A DNA stretch of 64,000 bases, taken from NCBI GenBank assembly GCA_025594325.1, contig JANHCV010000009.1:1364001-1428000 (forward strand). Direction: 5' to 3'. The notes beneath the pieces were generated by a model. The model saw only the letters and a list, made by a program, of their open reading frames with translations, ran no database searches and was not told the DNA's origin. Position numbers and translations under genes: made by a program. The number at the start of each line of letters is the position of its first letter. The stretch's first letter is position 1. Positions 1 to 9,038 of this stretch are shown in pieces. This DNA comes from Blastocladiella emersonii ATCC 22665 (lineage: Eukaryota > Blastocladiomycota > Blastocladiomycetes > Blastocladiales > Blastocladiaceae).

Positions 1-2388
1 GACAGCAGGTACCGCGTGACGCCGACGGGGACGGGCGACGGCGGCATCTGGCTGTCGGGCTCGGGCGCGGTGACGTCGGCGACCGGGTACTCGTCGGCCT
101 CGTCGCCCGTCTCGCTCTCGTCGCCGTCGGAGAAGCGGTCCTCGACATCGTCCTCGTACCCGCCGACCTCCTCGCCGGCGTGGTGGTCGTCGTCGCCGCT
201 GCTGCGCGAGTACTCGGCATCGGACCCGCTACGGTCTTGGTCGTTGCCAGCGTCATCGTCATCGACATCGTCATCTTCGTCGCTGCGGTCGCTGCCACTC
301 ACGTCCTCGTACCCGCTTCCATCGCTCTCCTCCTCCTCGTCGTCCTCGTCCGAGTGCGCTGCACGGCGGCGGGCGACGGGGACGGCGTTGACGGTGCCGA
401 GCCGCGCGTCGAGACTGGCCTGGCGTGGGTCGGCCGTAGGGGTGGCGGTGGCGGGAGACGGGCCCAGACGCGAGAAAATCGACTGATTCTTCGCCGGCGC
501 GTCGTCCTGCTTCTTCTCGCCCGCGAACGGCGACTTGGCAGCGGCCCCGGCGCCACCAATACCGCCGAACCCGGCGCCGCCGAGACTGCCGAACCCGGTG
601 AACGCGGGCTTCGGGGGCTGGTCGGGTGCGGGCGCAGCGGCCGCACCGAACGGCGAGCCCGTTGTGGGCGCACCCGTAGCAGCGGCCGCGCCGAACGAGG
701 TCGTGGACAGGACAGGCTTGGGCGCCGCGAACAGCGGTTTGGCGGCGGCGGCGCCGGAGGTGAAGGGCGAGGCCGTCGATCCCGACGACGTGAACGAGAA
801 GGGCAGGGACTTAGCGGGCGCCGCGGGCTCGCTGGCAGCGGCGGGCTTGGCCGGGAGCGCGCCGAACGCGAAGCCCGAGGCGGGCGCGGGCGGCGGGGGT
901 GGCGGGACTGCCACAGCCGCGGCGGCCGACGGGGCGGGGAGCGGCGCGGGGGCGACCATGCCGGCGAACTGCTTGCGTTCGTTGACGATGGGCATGTCGT
1001 AGACGTGCCACGCGACGAGGGTGCCCTCGTCGGTCAGGACCCATACGACGGGGAGGGCGGGGACGGGGCGGTCGTCTTCGGGGGACGGCGAGGGGAGGGT
1101 GGCGGTGGCGGTCCAGTCGATGGCGCACGCGACGGGGACAGCCTCGGCGCCGCGGTCGGCGGCGTCCTCGGGGGTCGGGACGATGGCGCGCACGTTCTCG
1201 TCGAGAACCCAGACGTCGAGCGGGGTGCCGGCGGCGACGAGGGTGTCGGTGGAGGCGGAAGTGGCGGCAAAGAGGAGCGGGGCGGTGGTGGCGCCTGGGA
1301 TCGGGGCAAAGTAGACGTCGACGGGCTTGTTCTCGCCCTCGAAGGTCGGGAACACGGGCGCGGTGGGCGCGAGGCGGTGCGAGTTGTCCTTCTGCAAAGA
1401 GCGGGCGGATGGCGCGGAGTCAGCGAATGCACGTCTCGAGCGCCTGCGCGTTTAGCGTACCCAGTTGTAGAACGAGGTGGCGAGATCGCGGGTCTCGGGG
1501 TCGGCGTAGACGATGACGACCGTCTCGTTGGTGAGCCAGTGGAGGGCGACGACGGCCTTGGTCTCGGTGGCCTCGTGGACGAGCGCGGGGTGCGAGTCCT
1601 TGACGTCGCCGGCAGCCGTGATCTGGGTCAGGGCGCCGGCCGCGTCGGCGTAGATGAGGCGCTTGCCCTTGGGGCTCCACGACGCGGCGGTGATGCCCTT
1701 GCCGGCCTGGTACGCGGTCAGGGCGCCCGAGGCGAGGTCGAGGACCCACAGGTCGCCCTCGTTGGAGAGCACGGCGGCTGTGGTGGCGGCGGCATCGGGG
1801 TTGGGCACAATGGCGCGCAGCGTGGTGCCTGAGGGCAGGTCGACGGTGAAGCGCCGCGTCGCGTTCTAGACGAGTGGATCGTGGGTTAGCGGCGGTCTGC
1901 CACGACGGTGGCAGTTCATGAGAACGTACGCCAGCCTTTAGCGCGGCCGTGTCGAGCGCGACGATGCGCGACTCGGACCCGACGATCACCGAGAGCCCGT
2001 CGGGGGCAAAGTGGACGTGGTGGACGGGCACGGCGTCGTCCTTGAGGAGGACCGTGGTCTTGACTTGGTCGAGCGACTCGGTCTCGGACGCGTACGTGGC
2101 GTGCAGGTCATTGAGGGTGGCGACCGAGACGGCGTCGAGCGGGCCCTCGGCCCAGACGGCGAGGCCGTAGCGGTTCGAGACGGCGAGCAGGTGGACGTGG
2201 TGCGTGCGGTCGGCCGGGTACGCCCCGGTCGCGACCACGTCCTTGCGCACGGTGCGCGTCTCGCCGAGGATGCGGAGCTCGAGCTACATCGTGAACATGT
2301 GTGTGAGCATGGATCGAGAGGCTCGGGAACTGACAGAGCAACGCACGTCCGAAACCTCGACCTCGAAGATCTCCTCGACGGCAGCCAT
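1..2388 (-). CDS. NUP159: Nup159/Nup214-like FG nucleoporin, 3' part cut by window edge
   Basis: Four exons read on the minus strand: 2388-2347, 2283-1930, 1865-1461 and 1391 to the window edge, all joined in phase 0 with GTGCGT/GTACGT/GTACGC donors and TAG or CAG acceptors. The start gives MAAVEEIFEVEVSD. About the first 400 residues look like the N-terminal beta-propeller of cytoplasmic-face nucleoporins (short strands such as HFAPDGLSVIVG and AASWSPKGKRLIYAD). After it comes a linker rich in A, P, K, S, with FG-type dipeptides (SPFGAAAA, TGFGSLGG, SLFG-like units), then a strongly acidic D/E/S stretch near bases 1-360. This order (propeller, FG repeats, acidic linker) matches Nup159/Nup214, which docks Dbp5 for mRNA export. 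The C-terminal coiled coil that anchors the protein in the pore lies outside the window. At least 730 residues are visible. Family assignment rests on architecture, not on one diagnostic motif. Confidence 0.8.
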
Positions 2389-4100
2389 GGCGGGATGCGG
2401 AGCGGGGTGCGAGATGGGTATATGCGGAAAGCCCAGGTCGCCGCGAGCGTGTTGCGTGGAGTGGTGTGGGTGTGGTGCGTCGGCGTCGCGCCGTACGAGC
2501 TCGCGAGGAAACAGCGGCGACGAGCGCGCGACGTTCGTCGACTCATTTTTCGGCGCGGCGTGACGGCAGCGTGACGCTCAGCTTCGCGTCTTTCGCCTCC
2601 CGCCTGTCCCCTCCGGCCTGCTCTCTCTCCCTCGTCGCTGCCGTGACGCCCACTATCATCACCGCAAAGCAATGACCAGCCATGGAACCTACCGCATAAC
2701 GACTACCGCCTGCCGAGGCGGCCGAGCGTCATGACGCCGACCCCGACCCCAAAGTCTACGCCGGGCTCCCCCTCCAGCGCCAGCGTCACCATCCCCGCCA
2801 ACCCGGGTCCGACAGCGTTGCGGCATGCGCACCGAGAAATGGCATCTAAGCACCTTGACAATGCGCTGCGGGCACCACCGCCGTGTTGTACGTCGCGCAC
2901 CGCCGCCCCTGCTCCGAGTGAACCCACGCCCCAGGAACTCACACGAGCGTTTGCGTGGACTCGTAGCGAGTGCGGCAGTCGCATGCTTTGACCGCAAAAT
3001 ATACAAAGCTCGACGCGCTCGCCCTGCTTCCCGCCGTCTTCCGCAAGCTGTAGCCGCGCGGGCCGTGCGACGCCCCTCACGTCGACGCCGTATCCCGTCG
3101 GCACCTCGACATGACGCTGCTTGCCGCCCGCGGCCGCCATTACCGCGCCGCATCTCGTCGCCGGACTGCGACCGACCTTCCTCGCCGATCCCCGCGGGGT
3201 CGCCGACCGCGCTCCCGCGCGTTCTGGTTAACGACGGCGCCTTCATCGCTCTTCCTCATGACCGTGCCTGCGCGCGTGCAAGGTGGTCCCGCGTGCCGCC
3301 ACGCGCTTTGCCGAACTTGCGGCCGAGACGTCCACGCGGCTGTGCGCGCGCCACGAACGGCAGCAGCGAGCAGGCACTTGCCCGCCCCGCCCAGGTCAGC
3401 ACCACGCTCTCGATACTCGGGACCCGCCCCGTCGTATCGCCGCTGCGCGTCGGTCGATTGGCGCGTGGTGGTCGCTCAGCGCCTTGGTTGCTCGCTTCGA
3501 CCGCCTCATCGCGACGGCCGCGTCCATGGTCCGGTACGCCATCGACGCGCGGGTCGCCTTCCGCCAGCCCCATGGGCGAACCCGGTGTGAGTGGTGCTCG
3601 AATCCGCGGCATGCGTTGCGCCGGTTCTCGCGTCGCCACATGCTCTCACCACCCGGACTTTGCGGTCGAGACTGTGACGGCAGTAGCCGTAACGGATTTG
3701 CGCGTGCCCTCAATACACAAAACTTTCCCCCAAACACGTCGTGCGCGAGGTGAGGCGCTGTCGGCCGGGTGGCGAAGCAGTGCGACTACCGCTCACACCG
3801 CCGACGCGTCGCTGCTCAGCGCGTTAGCTCTCCCCTCCTCCCACCCGCACCATGAAACCCGCCAACGCCCATGCAGGCGCAAATGAAACTCTAGCTTCAT
3901 GCAATCGACCGCCCGGACCGCGGCCATGCGTCTGGGTCCTCGGCGCGGGTCTGCTCTGACCCGAGTTCATCACGATTGCGATCAGTGTCCAGCTCGCGCG
4001 ATTGAGCACGACCGCGGCCTCGCACACCCATGACGCCCGCGCTGATTCGAACTGGACGCCTTCGGCTTGCGGGACGGCACCGCGGCAGCCAGTTCGATCA

Positions 4101-4223
4101 CCGCGCGTGGAGACTGATGTACCAGTAGCGTACGCTCGTGAGAGCCGGCAAGCAGCAGCAGACGTCGCAGCGTGCCTGCCGACAACGAGCGTTCGCTACT
4201 CTTACGTCGGTCTCCACCCGCGG
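4101..4223. repeat. Imperfect inverted repeat (foldback), about 120 bp
   Basis: The left arm (about 4101-4160) and the reverse complement of the right arm (about 4165-4223) align with scattered mismatches: both read CGCG..TGGAGAC.GA.GTA, then AGTAGCG.ACGCTCGT, then GGCA.GCA. As a consequence the two strands encode nearly the same peptide in this interval (RVETDV.VA.AR..RQA..DV). There is almost no spacer, so the DNA or a transcript could form one long hairpin. It could be a miniature foldback element, a small-RNA hairpin, or a palindromic duplication. Confidence 0.7.
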
Positions 4224-5303
4224 CAACGGAAATGAGCGAGAGCACATGTCCGGCGCTCGGGGTGGTCGCGCGACAGCCGCTCCGAGCGTCCGCGCCTCTT
4301 CCGCCGACCGACGTGATCCGGTGTAGGCTGCCCGTCGCGTCTCACTCGCACACGAGCAGAAGTGCTCATGGACGCCGAGTTGCAGCAAGTCGTCCGTGCG
4401 GGTCGGCACCCGGCGGCGCGCTGCTGCGGAAGAGGCCTGCTGTGGCGACAGCGCGGGCATCGCCTTCGCCGCCCGCATCACGCCAACTGGGATCTCCGCC
4501 CTCACTGCCACCTGCGCCCGTGTAGCTTCAGTGTCCTGACCTAGGTGACGGGTTCTGGCAGACGCGCGTGGGGTCGATTCCCGAGGGACACGGGGCCGTG
4601 CGCGGCGCCGCGTGCCCGGGTTGACGCATCGATCACGCGGCCATGTGCAGCGCGTCGACGCGTTGCCGGTGCAAACGAATCGAACTTCCTCCGCTGACGC
4701 TCTCACGCCCCCGCCACCATGTAGCCCTGATCGACTCGATGAAACGACCATGGATCACGGACCAGCGCGTGTTCCCGCGCTCGCGGTACCGGCCCAGCGT
4801 CGCGATCCGCGCCGACTGGGGTCGTGACCCGGCCGGGCGAGCTGTATCCTCTCGGGAACAGGAACTCGGCGCGCTCGTTCCCGCCGTGGCTATTCTTCCC
4901 TCGAGACGCTCGTCTTCCTTCCTGCCCAATGAACTTTCATATACTCGCGTCCGCGCGTTCCTCGTGACCCGCACCCCGATCCGCTCCCACCCGCGAACCC
5001 GACTGCCGCGAGCTACTGCTGAACCCCTTGAGCAGCTTCTCGCCTGACCGCCTCGGCTGGGCATCACCCTTCTCCTCTCGGCACCACCCTCACTTCGCTC
5101 ACGGCCACTCGACCCTTGACGTTCACTCTTCTCAACGCGCGTGGTACAGCTCATGAAGAAAGTCAGGCTGATTCGAGGGTTCTAGACATGGTTGCTGGGT
5201 CAAACCCGCGTCCGCGGATCACGGCTTCGGTCACGCGGGTGGCGCAGCGAGGACGCGCGAGCGGAGACAGCCACGTGTTCGGTCAGGCCGTGTCTCGCAC
5301 CGC

Positions 5304-5429
5304 GCGTCTCGCGTCTCGCGTCTCGCGTCTCGCGTCTCGCGTCTCGCGTCTCGCGTCTCGCGTCTCGCGTCTCGCGTCTCGCGTCTCGCGTCTCGCGTCT
5401 CGCGTCTCGCGTCTCGCGTCTCGCGTCTC
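5304..5429. repeat. Tandem repeat (GCGTCTC)x18
   Basis: Exactly 126 bp of the heptamer GCGTCTC in 18 apparently perfect copies, flanked by related partial sequence (TGTCTCGCAC on the left, CACACTTTGG on the right). Because the unit is 7 bp it reads open in all frames, which explains the repetitive SRLASRV-type reading here. Perfection over 18 copies implies recent expansion or active homogenisation. Confidence 0.95.
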
Positions 5430-5580
5430 ACACTTTGGACGTGTTTTGTCTCCTCAGCGGCCGCGGCGCGGCACTCGAATGAAAATTATCTCCTAGATTG
5501 CGATCTGGACCGCTCGCGGAGCGACAGCTTGCACCTTCTCTCTCCCGGATCGCTGAACCAGATCCACCCCATAGACCAAG

Positions 5581-6404
5581 ATGTCCCGTCCCATGAGTCG
5601 CACCGCTTCGTCGTCTCCGTCCGGCGGCGCACTGGCCCCCGCTCGCGCCACGCCGACACCTGTTCCCAGCGCCTCGCCCTCAGCCGCCGCAACGCCGACC
5701 GTGCAGAGTGCGCAGGGCCTGGCCGAGCCCATCACAGAGTAATTCCTGCACGGCTCAACACACTCGCTGCAGCAGGTCCCGACGGAACCCGTCGACCTGG
5801 TGTCCAGTTTGCAGTTCGCGATTGCTCACTGCGCGGGGCAGATGGGCGTGTGGGTTCACGAGCAATCGCAGAAGCTCAAGCAGAAGAACAACGAGATCCG
5901 CGTCCTGCAGACGGCGCGCGGCCGTGTTGATGCCAAGCGCGCGACGGCGATCCAGGAGCTCAAGGACGCCAAGGAGCCCATCCAGGACAAGGACGCGCAG
6001 CTGCAGCAGCAGCGCACCAAGATCCGCGCCCTGCAGACGGCGCGAGGCCGTGTCGAGGCCGGGCGCGCGGCGGCGACTCAGCGGCTCAATAATACCGAGA
6101 CGGTCGTCCGGTCCAAGGACACGCAGCTGCAGCAGCAGCGCACCGAGATCCGCGCCCTGCAGTCGGAGCGCGGCTGTGTCGAGGCCGCGCGCGCAGCGGC
6201 GGATTGGGAGTTTAATTACAAACGCGAACGTGCCGCGGACGCGGCGCGGACCAAGGATGAGGAGCTCGCCAAGATGACCGAGCAGCTCGAGTTCGCCTAG
6301 GAAGAGCTCAAGGCGCAGGGCAAGTGGCTCTATGATGTCGCTGCGGCTCTCGGGTATGAACCTCTGCATTGTCACAGCATCCTCGTCACGGCTGATACTC
6401 CGCC
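5581..6404 (+). pseudogene. Coiled-coil protein pseudogene with two in-frame stops
   Basis: From the ATG at 5581 one frame reads a Ser/Ala/Pro-rich N-terminus (MSRPMSRTASSSPSGGA), then a helical region and a charged coiled coil that goes on to about 6400. The frame is broken by TAA at 5740-5742 and TAG at 6298-6300, yet the protein-like reading resumes after each (FLHGSTHSLQQ and EELKAQGKWLYD). The coiled coil is built from a repeating unit of about 38 residues, LQTARGRV..(K/G)RA followed by DKD.QLQQQRT(K/E)IRAL, seen three times. I do not recognise the family. Two nonsense codons in one frame without splice signals around them argue for a pseudogene. Its position just upstream of a retrotransposon relic leaves open that it is debris of an ORF1-like coiled-coil protein of that element. 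Confidence 0.65.
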
Positions 6405-6671
6405 CGTGCACGTAGTACCAACAACCGCGGCAGAAGCGGGGTGGGGCAGAACGGCGCCGCGGCCCGCCAGGCTACGCCCCACTTCCCCGGTGGCGCGGCA
6501 GGCATGGGCGGCCACGCGGGCTACGACGGCAGCAGCAGCTCTGCGGCGGGTCGGCACGCTTAATCGCTTCCCTGCCAACCTCAAGCTTGATCGCGTGTGG
6601 CGGGTGAGGACACGGAAACATGATGCTCTGACCGATTCGCGCTGTTCAATTTGATTATTTCTCTTAATCTC

Positions 6672-7627
6672 AGTGTTTCGATGCGCGTACGTTGACGACC
6701 TGACGCTTGTGGCGCAGTCACTCGAGGCACGCTGCCGCAGTCCCTGAACTTCGCCGTAGGCGGCAAAGAGGTCCTCATCCTCGGTCCCGTGGAGCCCGCA
6801 CGCATCCTCGGCGCGTGGTTCAGTGGCAACGGCAGAAACGCGCCCGCGCTCCAGACAGTCAACGCGCTTGCCAACCGGGATGCCGCCGCGCATCTACCGC
6901 TAGGTGTTGCAGCCGCCATCCGTACGGATCTGGCTACGCTTCTCACGGTGCGCTGGCGCGGCTGCGACCACTACTCGGACCCGCAATGCGCTCTCCGCCG
7001 CCTACACAGCGCGACACGACTCGCTACTCGCCCTGACCGCGGCCGCTGATGTCGCGCCAGCGCTCATTGACGTCCCAGCCCTCGCCACCGCGCTTCGGGG
7101 AGGCCCGCGCCGTGCCCGCCCAAGCGGATCTCTCGCTGAAAACTATCTCCTGAGCTTCCAGCTCCGCGCACTCGCGGGCCAGCTGCCGACCCGCGCCTGT
7201 CTGCACCAATTCTGGCCGCACCGCTACAAGTCGCCCAACTGCGCCGAGTGCCTCAAAACTGGTGTCGAGGTCGCCGACACGCAGGCGCACGCGTTCGCGT
7301 GTCCCGCTTCGCGCGCGCTTGTCCCCGCGGCACTCGACAACGCCACTCCCCGCATCAGCAGCGCCCTCGTGGCGGTCGCAGAAGCCAAAATTGGCGGCGG
7401 CCTTCGCGCAAGCGTCGCTGGCTCGCTCACCAAGTGTCTCCTCAACCCAATCCGAATCGAACCCACTGTGGCCGCCATCGTGGACGCGCCACTCGTCGCG
7501 TGGTTCAAGCGGATTTACAAGCTAGCTGTCCGTTGGGCGTGCAGTGCAGTAACCCATCATTGTAACCATCACACAAGGACACAGCAATCGGTTCCCCCAA
7601 TTTCAGTCATAAATATATTTCGAAAAT
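6672..7627 (+). mobile_element. 5'-truncated, frameshifted non-LTR retrotransposon (RT 3' part)
   Basis: At 6685-6720 the sequence encodes AYVDDLTLVAQS, the catalytic YxDD motif of a reverse transcriptase. In a shifted frame it continues as SLNFAVGGKEVLILG and ARILGAWFSGNG, the thumb region typical of LINE polymerases. A further shift near 7000 leads to LPTRACLHQFWPHR, NCAEC and QAHAFACP, the C-terminal zinc-knuckle (zf-RVT-like) signature of fungal non-LTR elements. The frame ends at 7627 near an A-rich tail (AAAATAACAAAAAGAG). Nothing of the endonuclease or the N-terminal half of the RT is present, and at least two frameshifts separate the blocks, so the copy is dead. The left junction lies just after TTAATCTCAG at about 6671. 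Known: LINE copies are commonly 5'-truncated. The clade was not determined. Confidence 0.8.
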
Positions 7628-7651
7628 AACAAAAAGAGCAATGGTGCTCAA

Positions 7652-8227
7652 CTAACACAGGATGATCGCTTCAGCCAACGAGTCATGGACGTTGGCAAGC
7701 TCCTCAACAACGTGAGTCAGGGAGCAAATCAGTTCCTCCACGGCCGCCAGCTTATCTCCAAACGCTGTCATCATCCCCGCAGTGATCCTGCATCCCAACA
7801 GGCAAGGATTGGCAGCAAGGTCGTCCAGCGAGAACGCAGCTTCGCTTAGCCGCGCGCGTGCGCAAGCAAGTTGATTGAGTAGTTGGCCCAAATGGTACAG
7901 GGCGCCACCACCACCACCATATGCTCGTTGATGACATAGGAATTTGGACGTCTTTTCAATGCCCTTGGTCGACTCTGTAAGCGCGGCTAGCACCCGAGAG
8001 TGTGCCCGGAGCGATAAATGCATTCTTTGCAGCGAGTCCTCGCACATTAACAGGTGCACCGAAACAGGCGCACACCTTGCGACACGAAGGCGGAGGGTCG
8101 CGGCACGCGCGGCCATACAGCAATTGGCTGTCACCAGGCTCTCACGCTCGTTGTGAATCTCGTCTCGATACCCCTTCATGAGGCACTCTAGTACAGTGAC
8201 GGGTTGGGCAGGGCTGGCGTTGAGCAT
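7652..8227 (-). CDS. Hypothetical helical protein, 191 aa
   Basis: An uninterrupted minus-strand frame ends with TAG at 7652. I prefer the ATG at 8227 (MLNASPAQPVTVLECL), although the frame stays open to an ATG at 8419. The protein is mostly predicted helix, with many Leu/Ala heptad-like spacings (LAALTESTKGIEKTSK, ALYHLGQLLNQLACARARL, GDKLAAVEELICSLTHV) and a short glycine run. Base composition is lower in GC than the flanking housekeeping genes. No domain or function is recognised. It sits between the retrotransposon relic and LeuRS and could be a lineage-specific gene or a chance frame. Confidence 0.4.
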   Translation of the reverse strand: MLNASPAQPVTVLECLMKGYRDEIHNERESLVTANCCMAARAATLRLRVARCAPVSVHLLMCEDSLQRMHLSLRAHSRVLAALTESTKGIEKTSKFLCHQRAYGGGGGALYHLGQLLNQLACARARLSEAAFSLDDLAANPCLLGCRITAGMMTAFGDKLAAVEELICSLTHVVEELANVHDSLAEAIILC

Positions 8228-9038
8228 TATTGAAAAGCGTGCTGTTCCATGCGAGCTTAAGTCATGTCGGAGGCAAGGAGAGAGAGCAGCTCGTTGTTGA
8301 CACGGATGTGTTTCCGCTTGCGTCTCGGACTCAGCAAAGCCACCTCGACCTAACACTGGTTGGCTCGCCTGGCTAAAGTGGGGCGTATGGCTTGGTGCCT
8401 GAGCTTGCGTGCACTTCACATTCTCATGTCCACACCCACAATCGCGATTCTCTTCCTCCTCGCTTTCTCAAGAGAGGTTTCCAGCTCAGTTCTGGGCACG
8501 GCTCGCCGGTGATTGTGATTCAAAGTTGAACTACCACTCGCGGCGAAGGAGCACGGGCGAAACGAGTGTGGATAAAGAAGTGGTTGCGCTTGAAGTGACA
8601 GTCGGCCCTGTACGCATTGTTCAGCTATTGCCACGTTGGTCGATAAAATCTCGGCAAACAACGAGAACGGGTGCCGAGTCCTCGAAGATTCCAGCCCCAA
8701 ACGACAAGAATTACCCGAGCGTGCTGCAACACACGCAATGAGCCGGCAATCACACTCTCCTTCACTCGGTCGAGTTCGCGGTGTGCGCTACTAATCCGGT
8801 TTCCGCGTGAGACACAGCTCAGGTACATGCGACTCTATTGCGCAAAGTTAGGGATCGCCCAGATTTCCTACCGGCGTGTGGGGGTTCCGCGTCGCGGTGA
8901 GCGCGTCGCGAATAGCGCGGTCATGTGAGTGGCGCTGTGACTCGGCCAGCCCGATGTTGAAGCGCGAGCGAGGCCGTCCCGGCTCTCCCTCTCTCCCTCA
9001 CTCACCCGCGGGTCCATGTATCTCGGCTGAGTGCCGCA
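8228..9038. other. Intergenic, upstream of LeuRS
   Basis: About 800 bases without a supported gene. It should hold the divergent promoters of the small hypothetical gene and of LeuRS. I see no clear TATA element; the sequence close to 9039 is CT-rich (CTCTCCCTCTCTCCCTC), as often found upstream of fungal start codons. Confidence 0.5.

Larger units (their letters stand above)
2389..5580. other. Gene-poor 3.2-kb stretch
   Basis: No convincing gene here. Open frames on both strands are arginine- and proline-rich, as expected from random frames in GC-rich DNA, and none has a recognisable domain or an ordered exon structure. The first 300 bases are the promoter side of the nucleoporin gene. Inside lie a large imperfect palindrome (4101-4223) and an 18-copy heptamer repeat (5304-5429), listed separately. 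A minus-strand open frame at 2703-3140 ends in a glycine-rich stretch, but I cannot support it as a gene. Confidence 0.6.

Noticed and set aside
180-1832. 550-codon plus-strand frame opposite the nucleoporin
   Set aside because: Gly/Arg-rich shadow crossing an intron of the sense gene.
2703-3140. Minus-strand frame ending in a glycine-rich, beta-barrel-like tail
   Set aside because: Suggestive C-terminus but no supporting upstream exon or recognisable family; composition upstream is that of a random frame.
5304-5429. Heptamer array as telomere or CRISPR
   Set aside because: Not a known telomeric unit, genes on both sides, and no spacers between repeats.
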